A stretch of DNA of 64,000 bases. It comes from Imbricaverruca yamaguchii. Lineage: Eukaryota > Arthropoda > Thecostraca > Neoverrucidae. Position numbers and translations under genes: made by a program. Below the pieces are notes generated by a model that was not told the DNA's origin, searched no databases, and saw only the letters and a list, made by a program, of their open reading frames with translations. Positions 11,631 through 22,489 of this stretch are shown here, one piece after another. The stretch's first letter is position 1. Every line of letters begins with the position of its first letter. The DNA is taken from assembly GCA_034440575.1 (NCBI GenBank), contig JAOTOL010001647.1, positions 2,942,501-3,006,500 of the forward strand, in the 5' to 3' direction.

Positions 11631-11860
11631 TCTCCATAGTAACGGCGACGTCTGACGCTGATGTGACCATCTCCACAAAAACGCCGGTGCACCGGCGTTC
11701 GGCGTGATCGGCGCTGCGTTCGTCCCCATAGTAACGCCGGTGCCTGGCGTGTATGATGCTGATCTGGCCGTCTCCATAGTAACGCCGGTGTCCAGCGCGT
11801 CTGATGCTGACGTGGCCGTCTCCATAGTAACGGCGGCGTCCGACGTGGCTGACGCTCGGC
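11631..11860. repeat. Tandem repeat, ~48-bp unit, about 5 copies
   Basis: The unit contains CCATAGTAACGCCGGTG, then a GCGTCTGATGCTGA-like segment and TGGCCGTCT. Copies start near 11634, 11732, 11778 and 11821, with a divergent one between the first two. Confidence 0.8.
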
Positions 11861-12605
11861 GCTAATTACTCATGAAACTGACTGCTTGTGAGTCCTTGAT
11901 CGAACCACAGAAGATACAGAAGATACAAAAGATCTTACTGCAGAAGATGGGTAAAAGATGACATCAAAACACGTAATATATGACAACCCATGAATGAATA
12001 GCAGGTGAAATATATAAGCTATGCAGTTGTGTAACATTTTGTTTCGGACGCAGCCAGGCGCGCACCCAGGATTTTTCCATGGGGTCCCGGACCGAAATGG
12101 GCACCTGACCGGCTCCAAAAGGGCACTTTGCGGTCCGGGACACGCTGGAAGGTTTGTTGACCGGGGAGGGGGGGTGAAAAGAATTTTGGCCACAAGGGCA
12201 GTTTTGGCACAGGCGGGGCACATATGGCAGGTCATTTTTGGGCTAAATTTGGGACATTCCGGCCAAGAGGGCACTTTGTTGACCGGGCCCGGTTTGTTGA
12301 CCGGGAGGGGGGAGGGGGGTGAGCGTGAAAAATTGGCCAAAAGAGCAGTTTTGGGCCAAAAGGGCACCTTTGCCACAGGCGGGGCACATCAGGCAGGTGA
12401 TTTTTTTACTGAATTTGGGACATTCCGGCCAAGAGGGGACTTTTCGGTCAAAAGGGCACTGATGGCCAAAAGGTCACTTTGGTCTCATGGGGGCCCTGCC
12501 CCCCCCCCCCCTCCGGTGCGCCTATGGATGCAGTAACCTATCCCGGGCATATTCCTATGGCCCGTTGTCCAAGAATCAGGACAGACAGCTTAAGAATGTC
12601 TCAGG
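11861..12605. repeat. Interspersed repeat, transposon-end-like
   Basis: From about 12050 the sequence has an imperfect internal duplication: GGGACATTCCGGCCAAGAG, TTTTGGCACAGGCGGGGCAC and GACCGGGAGGGGGG each occur twice, with G/C runs. It begins with GCGCGCACCCAGGATTTTTCCATGGGG and ends near GGGGGCCCTGCCC then C12. This is the style of non-autonomous DNA-transposon ends in invertebrates. I cannot name the superfamily, and no transposase was seen. Confidence 0.5.
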
Positions 12606-12690
12606 TCCAGGGGCGTCGCCATCGGAGGGGGGGGGGGGGCAGCGTGGGAAATTTCCCCCCTGCCGTGAGACTGGGGGCGCCGCCCCCTGA
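12606..12690 (+). repeat. Transposon-like terminus CAGGGGCGTCGCCA
   Basis: CCAGGGGCGTCGCCA, followed by a G12 run and GGGGCGCCGCCCCCTGA, marks the left edge of the degenerate satellite block. A similar start (CAGGGACGTCGCCACCGG with GGGGGCGCCCCCTATAA) recurs at about 13522-13610. The reverse complement TGGCGACGCC occurs at about 19800. These resemble terminal sequences of a non-autonomous transposon. Confidence 0.5.
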
Positions 12691-15235
12691 TATTTTAGTA
12701 GCCCCCCCAGGACGAGAAGGAGGCCCACAGGACGAAAAGGAGGCCCCCGGGACGAAAAGGAGGCCCTCCAGGACAAAAATGAGGCCTCCAGGACCAAAAG
12801 GAGGCCCTCCAGGACGAAAAGGAGGTCCCCAGGATGGAAAAGAGGCCCTCCAGGACGAAAAGGATGCCCTCAGGACGAACAGGAGGCGCCCAGGACGAAA
12901 AGGAAACCCCCAGGACGAAAAGAAGGTCCCAGGACGAAAAGGACGAAAAAGATTCTACAAATTAGGGGTCTCCAGGAGGAGGCGCATAAGTTGAAAAAGA
13001 AGCCAACTAGGAGAGGGTAGGAGGCCCCAGAAATCAAGAGAGTGTCAAATATTGACACGGAGGCCCCCAGGACGAAAAGGAGGCCCTCCAGGACGAAAAG
13101 GAGGCCCTCCAGGACGAAAAGGAGGCCCCCAGGACGAAAAAGATGACCCCAGGACGGAAAGGAGGATCCCATGACGAAAAGGAGGCCCCATGACGAAAAG
13201 GAGGCCCCAGGACGAAAAGGAGGCCCCCAGGACGAAAAGGAGACCCCCAGGACGAAAAGAAGGCCCCAGGACGAAAAGGAGGCCCCCGAGACGAAAAAGA
13301 GATACTACAAATTAGGGGCCTACATGAGGAGGCCCATAATTTGACAAAGAAGTAACCTAAGGGAGGGTAGGAAGCCCCAGAAATCAAGAGAGTGCCAAAA
13401 ATTGGCACGGAGGCCCCAACATTGCAAAGGAGTCTCAATACGGGAAGGGATGCCCAATAAAATGAGAGGAGGCCGTAAGCCGGAAAAGAAAGCCAGTGAA
13501 TATGATATGAGGATTCGGAGCAGGGACGTCGCCACCGGGGTGGGGGCAGCGGGGGAAATCGTCTCCACCCCTTGCCTTGAGACTTCGGGGTAGAGGGGGC
13601 GCCCCCTATAATTTGAGGAGACCACTATCCGGGAATGCATAAGACAAAAAGGTGAGCAAGGAGCCCGACGGGACAGAAGATGATGCTGTCAAGCTGGATC
13701 CAAGACTGATAACGAGATCCCCAGGAAATATAATCAGGTTCCTATAAGAGACATAGAACAGAGATTGTGAGGAGCCCCTGGGACGAAAAGGAGGCCCTCA
13801 GGACGAAAAGGAGACCTCCAGGACGAAAAGGATGCCATCAAGACGGGCAAGAAACCACCCAGGGTTACACGAGAAGGCTTCCGATGGGTGGCAAGATATT
13901 ATTAATTTTGAAAACAAGGCCCCCAAGATGGAAGAGAAGGACCCTACAATAGAAAATAATGACAAGAGATATCTATCCGGACACAAGAGGGGGCCCAAGA
14001 TTGGTAAGAAGGTCCCCCTAGGAAGGAGAGAAGGCCACTGAGACCAGCCAGATGAGGTCCACATTTTAGAAGACGAGTGCCCTAGAAGAGAAAATTTAAG
14101 ACTAGGACGCAGAAGCAACCTGCTAAGAGGATAATGAGGCTCCAAACACGGATGAGGATGACTCTAAGACGTGAAAGGAGTCCCATAATTTTAAAAAGGA
14201 GTCACCTAGGAGAGGGTAGGAGGCCCCAGAATTGAAGAGAGTGCCAAAAATGGCACGGAGGCCCCTAAAATTGCAAAGGAGGCCCAAATACGGGAAGCGA
14301 GGCCCCAGAAAGTGAGAGGAGGCCCTAAGACGGAATAGAAAGCCAGTGGATATGAGATGAGGTTTCGGAGACGCAAAAATAGGCACCAAAATGAGTAACG
14401 CTCCACCAAAATAGAAAAGGATGATCCAGAGACATGGCAGGAGGCACCTAATTCGGAAGAGGAGGACACAAGGTTGGAAATAAGACCCCATGCTGAACGA
14501 GGAGGCCCTAAAATTGGAGAGAAAGGCCATTGGATAAGAGAGATAGCTCCCAGGCGGAAAAGAAGCCTCGCAGATGGCCAAGGAGGCCCCGGGATATAAC
14601 AAGGCCACTGAGATAAGAAAGGTTGTGCATAATTTGGAAGAGGAGGAACCTGGGAGAGAAGAAGAGTCTACCAGGAGATAAGATACCACCCAGATACCAT
14701 AAGATGGACGAAGTTCGAATCAAAACGCAGAGCAAGAGGTCCCCAAAACGTGAGAGGAGGCCACTAATTTGAAAAAGGACTCTAGAAAAGAAATGAGGGC
14801 CCTGCTGGACTCGAGAGGAGTCCCCCAAAAGGAGTAGGTCTACAGGACTGAATGAGGCCCCGAAGACCAGAAACATTTGAAGAAAATGAGAAGAGTTAAG
14901 ATGGGAGTGGTAACAGGTATGAAGGGGTGTGAAATTTACAAAATTGAAGATTCCATAAAGACTGGTAAGGCTTTGCCAGGATAAAGGAGGAGGCCCACGA
15001 GGCGTAGCAGGAGGCCCTTAATTTGGCAGATAATGCCCCTGGGACATGAGAGGAAGCCCCATGCCATGGCTAAGGGCCCAAAGATGTAATAGAAGGCCCT
15101 TCAAGACGAGAGAGGAGGACATTGAATATGGAGGAGGGTAGGACATAAGACGTTGAAAACCGGTAAAGAGGCTTCAGGAAATGGGATGAGATACTTATGA
15201 CGCGAGATGAGGCCTATAATTTGCAAGAAACCCCT
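12691..15235 (+). repeat. Degenerate satellite, ~20-bp GGACGAAAAGGAGGCCCCCA unit
   Basis: From 12710 to about 13300 the unit is clear and nearly uninterrupted. It then decays rightward, so that by 14-15.2 kb only GGAGGCCC.A spaced words remain. An internal segment of about 300-350 bp (about 12960-13050, containing ATTAGGGGCCT, GAGGCGCATAA and CCCCAGAAATCAAGAGAGTG) recurs near 13310-13410 and again near 14195-14260, showing a higher-order repeat. Long minus-strand frames stay open because of the repeat. No gene is called. Confidence 0.85.
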
Positions 15236-16990
15236 AAGGGATGGTAAAAGTCGTGCCGGGGTGTTTCAAATTCACGGCATGGTCCAAAAAAATCCGTCCA
15301 GGGACCCTGAAAATCACGCTGAGCCTGGGTGTACCAAAAAATTTTGACCGGACCACGAAAATAAATATAGTGGAACGACGGGTTGTACCATTCCACAACA
15401 GTCTCATTGGGACCAAAACAAATGAAGCCAGAGCAACGAAAAACACTCCGGACATGGGTTCAACTCTGAAAAACACTCACAAAAACACTCCAACTCTGGG
15501 GCCAAACAATGACGCCAAAAACCCTAAAACGTTTTAGACCCAAAAAAGTGTCGAGGCAGCTAAAGCTCGCGTTAGGGATCCAAGCAAATGACGTCGGGGC
15601 CCAAAAGATCACATTAGACTATATAAAAAAATCGCGTCGCAGCCCTTGAAAATCACCCTGGAGGCCCAGAAGGGCGCGCCGGGCCCCAAAGGTTGCAGCT
15701 GCTCCAAAAATCAATTCTTAACCGGAATGTCACTCTGGGACAAAGATATACTCTTTCAGTGGCTGCAGTGGCATATCAAAGGGGAAAGTGCTTCCTCTAT
15801 CATGAGGCATAAGCTCCCAAGAATCGTGCCGGGCTCCAAAACTTCGCGCTGGGGTCACCAACATTCGCGTCGGTCCACCAGAATTCGCGCAGGGGTCTCA
15901 AAATATAAGTACTTCGGGCCCCCAAAAACTTGTTCCGAGGCACGAAAACTTGCAATAGGAACCGCCAAAATCGCGTTGGGGCAACAGCTAAGTACAACGC
16001 TTCCCACAAACTCAAATCTGTCCCCCAAAATATCGCGCTCGGTACCCACAATTTCCCATCGGTAGTCCCGTCGAAGCTCCACAAAATTGGCGTTTAGGCC
16101 CACACGTAAGAACAGTGTGACCATAAAAACCAAATCGGTATCCGAAAAGAAATCAAGCTGGAGCCTTCCAAAATAAGAATGGATTTAACAAAATAAATGT
16201 CCTGTTCAAGAACATGGCTCTGGAGCACCGAACATGCTACCAGATGCCTTCACAAATTGCGTATGGCACTGCAAAAACATACCGTATTTTAAAAAATAGA
16301 GGTGAGATGCATAAAACGTGGCGTCAGGGAATCGAAAAATAAGGTCGGGATTCGGACTTCACAACAAACAAACAAAATCCACAAAAATCGCGTTGAGCCC
16401 AGAAAACTGGCGTTGGGTTCCCTGGAACTACGCGCCTGGGCGCGATAAATCGCGACGGGACTAAGGAAGCACCGCACCGAAGCCACAAAATCGTACTGGA
16501 GCACCACAAATGTGCGTCAGAAGCTCCCCCAAAACAGAAACCTAAGAGCATAACGGGGGCCGACAATACAACTGGCCCTCCAAAACGCACATAGTCTCCC
16601 AAAAAGCGACAGGGCCTTAACGCATGCGTTGCAGTCATAAATAAACATACCTGGACCTCTAAAAAATACACAAGAAGCTCTTATGGCACACAGAGGTCAT
16701 AAGGACGCACCAGGGCGTGACAAAGAGGCTGGGACCGCAAATGGCAACATGGTTACAAAACGAACAAAAGCACCGGGCGTTAAATGAAGACATCGGGATC
16801 TTCGAAAACGCCCTGGCAAGTTAAAAAAAAATCGGTGTCCAAAAAAGCAACAACACACTGAAACGAGGAGGGGTTTCGAAAATGCATTAGGCCGCTGCGC
16901 AGAAAGACGAAGAGGGTCAAACAAAGAACACTGAGGAAGGGCCTCGGTTCGACAGCCATTTTGGGAGGATAGCAGCAAAGATATCAGGTG
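15236..16990 (+). repeat. Degenerate satellite (second family), forward orientation
   Basis: Words of the type CCAAAAATCGCG followed by a short GGGGCCC-like segment recur every 30-40 bp for about 1.75 kb, with heavy divergence. The same words appear reverse-complemented at 17345-18125 and 20460-21350. Frames are open by composition only. Confidence 0.75.
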
Positions 16991-17344
16991 GGTCAAAGCT
17001 GAGCGGAATGTGCATTTCATAACTACCAGAAAATGTGGGAGGTAGGAAATTAATGATGGGATTTAATTACTCGACTTTTCGCAGCGAGCGCCCATAATAA
17101 GCATTTCAGCACGTCAAATATGGCGCAAATTTATCATGTGACAGTAATTAGCAAAAGGCAGAAGACCTAGCAGAAACCGTAGCATCGTACGAAGTGTTGC
17201 GAATGCGCCGAATGCGCAAAATGAGTGTGCACGTGCACGGACGTTGGCGTCGTAGCGACCGGGTGATATGAACTGGAATGCCTGAAACAGGGAAATTTTA
17301 CGTTTTAAAGTGATGGGTAATATATTCTAAATTCATGTTGTGGG
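16991..17344. other. Unique-looking spacer between opposed satellite arms
   Basis: About 350 bp has none of the satellite words. It separates a forward arm from a reverse arm, so it would form the loop of a large imperfect inverted repeat. No gene was seen. Confidence 0.5.
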
Positions 17345-18125
17345 TTTAATACATTTTCTAAACTCCTGCTCGTTTCCAGGGTTTGTTGCATTTTATGCAC
17401 CGAGGATATTTGTACGTATCAGGGCGTTTTCGAAGATCCCGAAGTGCTTATTTAGCCCCTGGTCCTTTTGTTCGATTTGGAACGATTTTGCCTTTTGTGG
17501 TTCCAGCCACTTTGTCAGACCCTTGTGCGTTATCATGGTCCTTGCGTGCCTTAAGAGCTTCCAGTGTACTTTTTTAGAGCTCCATGTATGTTTATTTAGG
17601 CCTGCAACGCATGTTTTAAGACCCTGTCGCTTTTTGAGAGACTGTGTGCTTTAGAGCGTCAGTTGTATTTTCGGCCCCCGTTATGCTCTTGGGGTCCCGC
17701 TGTGTTTATTTGGGGCTTCTAACGCACATTTGTGGGCCTTAGTTCGGTTTTGGGGCTTCGGTGGGATTTTTTATGTGTCCCGGTCTGACTTATCGCTCCC
17801 AGGCGCGTGGTTCCGGGTACCCAACGCCAGTTTTCTGGGCTCAATGCGATTTTTGTGGATCGTATCTGATTTTTTTCTCCCAAAAGTTGGAATTTCGGCC
17901 CAACATTTCATGACCTTGGGGCCATGTATTTGTATCCCGTTTCGATTTTCTTTCGAGATTCGGTATGTTTTTCGGCGGCATGCACAATTTGTGAAGCCAT
18001 CTGGAATTATGTTCTGTGCTCCAGAGCCACTTTATTGACCCTGACATTGATGTTTTGGGAATCCCTCCTAATTTTGGAGAGCTCCAGCTTGATATTTTCG
18101 AATATCGATCCGGTTGTCGTGGAAT
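17345..18125 (-). repeat. Degenerate satellite (second family), reverse orientation
   Basis: GGGCCC- and CGATTTTT-type words recur every 30-40 bp, the reverse complement of the pattern at 15236-16990. Specific phrases match across the arms: TTTATTTAGGCCTGCAACGCATG near 17590-17612 corresponds to CGCATGCGTTGCAGTCATAAATAAA near 16620-16645. Confidence 0.75.
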
Positions 18126-18845
18126 TGGTGTAATTTCAGCAATGTGAGTTTATATATCAAGGGATACCAAAATAAAACCGTAGAATTGGGTCGGGGAGTT
18201 AGGGTTGAAATCCGACGAATCAGAAAACATAGTGGTAGATTAGGCCCCTCCACAGGCGAATTCAGTTGATCACAAATAATTTCTTTTTGATATGGCCCCT
18301 GTCACAAAATAGCGGTCAAAACCCCAGGCGCGTGAATTTATTCGCGAAGAATTTGTTATTTTAACTCGTTTGACAGGTGCCTTGCAGCCAGCACCAAATG
18401 TTAGAAAAATTCGCAAATTCCTAAGATTCCGATCAGAAAATCAATGCAACGCACTTCTTGTTTTCACGTTCGCGAAATTATCGTCCTAGGACTGGGAAAT
18501 GGTCGCATAAGCTTTGCTTAGGGCATCAAACTGGTGGGAATAAATAACAGTAGTGATGAATCCAACTATATTGAGTTATTCTTGGAGGACATAAAAGTGG
18601 GTTGATCAATGGGAGATGTCTGTAAGATATGCTTAGCCTCAGCCTCGCTGCAATCTAGAGGGCAGCGGGAAGATTATTTTGTTAGAGAAAGCATTGAGAC
18701 GTTGGTTGGTTTTGACACTTCGGTATTTATCCACATATTACTTACTTATACCATTGTATGGCCCAGTTTTCAGCGAAAAATAATGATTATTGCTTTTGGG
18801 TGTTGAGTAAATAATGTACCATGCCAAGAACAAACAGTACATTAA
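18126..18845. other. Non-coding sequence
   Basis: AT-rich, no recognisable frame and no tandem structure. Confidence 0.45.
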
Positions 18846-18849
18846 TACT

Positions 18850-19145
18850 GTTTTATGTCTCGGGGAGGGGGGGGGTCTTCAACCGCCCCCTCAGGTTTTC
18901 CGCGGATAGCGGACGAACGGCGCGCCGCAGCGCGCCCAAATTTGACATACCCTTTCCCACATCAATTTGACATGCTGATTCAAAATTTGTAGGTCAGGTC
19001 ATCTAGGGTCAACGAGTTAGTGAAGGTCAAGTGAGGTCACTCCAAAAAAATTCAACCAGTCGTCACGCTTTAACGGACACAGATATTTTAATGAAACTTT
19101 CAGCGTTTGCTTATCTTTACGGATGCAACAAAACGTACTAGTTGA
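18850..19145 (-). repeat. Dispersed repeat, inverted partner of 3690-3965
   Basis: The reverse complement reads ACGTTTTGTTGCATCC, then GTTAAAGCGTGACGACTGG, TTTTTTTGGAGTGACCTCAC and the GC-rich segment with GGCGCGCCG. This is collinear with 3690-3965. The G-rich end (GGGGGGTCTTCAACCGCCCCC, 18863-18890) reappears at 19590-19620, so part of the family also exists as a nearby direct copy. Confidence 0.7.
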
Positions 19146-19585
19146 ACTTTTTTCATTTTGAACTACATACAAATTTTGCGTATTTGCCATATTGCAGTTC
19201 AAACACAGGATTCTGGCTAAAATAAGCATTTTTATTGGGGCAAGTTGACTTCCAACAACTTTCTCAGTCTGCTCTACCAATTGAAAAAGGAAAATTAAAG
19301 AAAACGTGAAAACTCAACATTTTGAAATGTAAAACAAAATTATATCCCTGGTCGATTTCGCTGTCCTTTTGTCATTCCAAATAAAGTTTGCTTTTTCATA
19401 TATCCCCAAAATGAACTCCCCAGAGTAAAAAACATAATGTAAGCCATGAAAAGTCGTGAAAATCTAGCCCCCTGGTGACGTCACTTTTGGGGGAATTTCT
19501 TTTTGGGGGTGGACCCGGACCTTACTCATCGAGCGCTTTCCGATGACATTCGTTTTTTCGTTTTTGTGCGATGCTTAGTTTTGGT
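19146..19585. other. Non-coding sequence
   Basis: AT-rich, with no recognisable frame. It includes a GGGGGAATTTCTTTTTGGGGG palindrome-like stretch near 19490-19510. Confidence 0.4.
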
Positions 19586-19815
19586 TTTAGAGGGGGGTCT
19601 TCAATCGCCCCCCCCCCCCCCGAGACGGGGTGTGAGGATTTGATCGGAAAGACGGCGTGGGTTAATATGAAATCATGCTTCCCATTCCCGAACCATACTA
19701 AGGGCCTAAAACAATAGGAGGCCCAAACACAATGGAGGCCCCTTTTCGAGTAGCAGGAGGCTCCCTTTCGAACTTGCCCCCCATCCTGGAAAAAATTTCG
19801 TGGCGACGCCATTAT
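19586..19815 (-). repeat. Transposon-like terminus ending in TGGCGACGCC
   Basis: GAGGGGGGTCTTCAATCG and a C14 run are followed by GGAGGCCC-type words like the satellite at 12.7-15.2 kb. It ends in GAAAAAATTTCGTGGCGACGCC. The last word is the reverse complement of GGCGTCGCCA at 12611. It may be the right end of the structure that begins at 12606, but only about 10 bp of terminus can be matched by eye. Confidence 0.45.
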
Positions 19816-20459
19816 TCAGGTCGCAGATACAAATCCCTTTAGTCGCTGCAAGTACGGTAAGTCAGAATATTTGCATCATTATCAACTGCATTTCTTTTTG
19901 AAGATAGGAGCACCTTAGCTAGACAAGAAGCTAGTAGCACCAAGGGACACTCATACATGCAATTAAGCTAACGCTTCCAGGTGCATGATCACATTTGTAG
20001 GGGAGACCGGGTCTCGTTGATACACTGGATGGTTGATAAACCCCATTTTCTTCAAAAGTATAAAGCCGGCTGCCATGACTACCGCACATGTACCGCACAT
20101 CGGCACCCTCTTTTCGCGGCGAAAAGAGGGTGTCACTACCAAAGTTCATAACATCCAAAACTCACAACGTCCAACGATCATAATGCCCAAAAGTGAAATA
20201 TCGTTTAAAAAATATCCTGGATAGGGTGCGTTCAAAACACCCAAAGTTCATACCGTCTAACGATAACAACATCCAAAACTGGCTTCAGAAGGAGCGTTCA
20301 TAACGTCCAAAGTTCGCTGAGGTCCAAGGATCATAAAGTCAAAAAATATCTTGTCAGTTGGGGGGGGCTATTTGGTACGCTACCGCGGATGCTCAATTTT
20401 TTTTTCAGGCAATGGCACCCTCGAGAGTAGAAAGGCCCTTCAGATACTTTTTTAGGATC
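19816..20459. repeat. Short degenerate repeats (~17 bp) with a strong palindrome
   Basis: Between about 20130 and 20350 the word AACGTCCAAAGTTCATA and variants (CATCCAAAACTC, CGTCCAACGATCATAA) recur many times. A perfect 14-bp inverted repeat CACCCTCTTTTCGC around a single G lies at 20104-20132. Confidence 0.55.
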
Positions 20460-21350
20460 TCCTATAAATTTGCCGGTGCTCGGGTCTATCCGATGTAATC
20501 AATTTGTGATTCTTTGGGGTCAACTTCTATTATTTTGTAAGCCCTCTGCGATATATTTTTGTGCCCCGGTAGGATTTTTCAGGTTCCTGGTGATCCAACG
20601 TGCTTCATTTTTCTATCGGTGCTCCAGCGTACTTCTTTTCCGGGGTATGACGAGTTTTGAGTGTCTTGGACGCAGAGTGCCATTCCCGGTAGGAATTGAT
20701 TTTTGGGAAGCCAGATGCGAATTGTGGAGTTCTGACACGACTTTTATGGCACCTAGTGTGATTTCCAAGGGCAGCCGCGGGACGTTTTTGGGCCTAAGTA
20801 CGATTTTTGGACCCTGCCGTCATTTGTTGGGATGTCTATCGCGAATTGTAGTGGCCTCGGCACGTCTTTGAGGAACCAACACGTTTCGATTTATTTTGGA
20901 GCGATTGCTGGGACTCTAGAGCGATATCCCTTGTCCAGACCACTTTTGTGTTGCCCTGGCTTCATTTATTAGGTGTTCCCAAAGATACTTTTTTACCCCG
21001 GTGTGACCTGTCGAGCCCCTGGCGTGATTTTCTGTGGCCCTGACGAGACTTATCGGGGTCACGGCGCGACTTTTTGCTAGTCTCTGTGGTATTTTCATGA
21101 ATCCGGCCCCACATTTTTTTTAGCCATCAGTCATGTTATGTTGTCGAAACGATGTTTGAGGCCCACGATGTGATTTTCAGGGGCCTTGATTTTGGGGCCC
21201 CAGTTATTTTCAGGGGTACCTGCGCGACTTTTTGGGAGGCGTCGAATGTGATTTTTATAGACCCAGGTTTGGGACACCAGCAGGATTTTTAGGGAGCTTG
21301 GCGCTGTTTTTCCGAGCACCGTCACGAGTATCGGGGGCCTACAACCGCTC
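20460..21350 (-). repeat. Degenerate satellite (second family), reverse orientation, second block
   Basis: GCGATTTTT and GGGGCC words recur every 30-40 bp, as at 17345-18125. This block is separated from the first reverse block by about 2.3 kb that includes the inverted dispersed repeat. Confidence 0.7.
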
Positions 21351-22215
21351 AAGAGGATGGGTTGCTCCAATGCCCCCTTCGGTACGCTACTGCGCATGCC
21401 ACGATGACTGTATAGCTTAGGAATGCCGTCTATGGAGTGCATCGCACAAAATCGATTGTCCTATTGCCCATTTAACCGCTTGCACTATAAGTAGTGTTCA
21501 GAAATATACACCCTGCAATTGGTCTAAACTCATCCCATTATCTTCGGGTCTTTTAAATCTCAACTTGTACGCACACATCATTAGACGATAAAAAGCCTAG
21601 ATAGTAGTCTCCGTTGTAATTCCGTGCTTTAGTTTTTTTTAATGCAAGCATCTTCATTGCATATATTTTAGGATCAGATACTTTGTTAAGCAGATATTGT
21701 TACATATACCATGAGCCCACCATCTGACCGAAACACTTATGTTGAACGACATAATTTGAATTCAATGTTTAGCGTGCCGTCAATGCCTATACGCAGTTAA
21801 CCAGCTGAAAATCCACTCGGGTCAATTTCCATTTTCGTCATGTGCCTTTTCAGGTCACATGCCAAACATCACTCGTCAAATCATCACTCATATATCTTAC
21901 ATATGCGTATCATATACGCATCATATATATGATTATACTAACTCCCATTACACACAACCATACCGACTGCTTTCTTATAGCTATACCCGGGATTCACTCA
22001 CGCTAGTAGGTAAGTCGGAAGTTTCTTCCCTGTCCACCGGCCAGACGTTAACATTTGGTCACGTGACGCCGGGACTGGGTCACGGTGCGGTAACCCCGCT
22101 GCCCGTGTTGACGCGGACGCAGCCCTGCTCCATCGGCCGGCGCACGATGTGATTGGCGCTGGACCAATGGCATCGATCCGCTTCGGACTCAGAATGCGTC
22201 CAACTGCCAGCCCAA
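21351..22215. other. Non-coding sequence with a CpG-richer right end
   Basis: 21350-22000 is AT-rich. From about 22050 it is CpG-rich, with TCACGTGAC (22060-22068) and GACCAATGG (CCAAT-like, about 22162-22170). A promoter is possible but no downstream exon was found. Confidence 0.35.
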
Positions 22216-22221
22216 TCGCAC

Positions 22222-22488
22222 GCACGCGGCAGAATGTCTCTCCAACCGCACGCACGCGGCAGAATGTCTCTCCAACCGTACGCACGCGGCAGAATGTCTC
22301 TCCAACCGTACGCACGCGGCAGAATGTCTCTCCAACCGTACGCACGCGGATCAAACCGTACGCACGCCGAACAACCGTACGCACGCGGCAGAATGTCTCT
22401 CCAACCGTACGCACGCGGCAGAATGTCTCTCCAACCGTACGCACGCGGCAGAATATCTCTCCAACCGTACGCACGCGGCACGCCACAC
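22222..22488. repeat. Minisatellite, 30-bp unit, about 9 copies
   Basis: The unit is CGTACGCACGCGGCAG followed by AATGTCTCTCCAAC, exactly 30 bp. One shortened block near 22350-22380 lacks the AATGTCTCTC part. Because the period is a multiple of three and no stop occurs, frames are open on both strands. The resulting 120-170 aa frames are not treated as genes. Confidence 0.92.
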
Positions 22489-22489
22489 C

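Noticed and set aside
12691..14880. Several 100-190 aa minus frames rich in Phe/Leu/Ser
   Set aside because: They track the degenerate 20-bp satellite; the hydrophobic look comes from the repeated codons.
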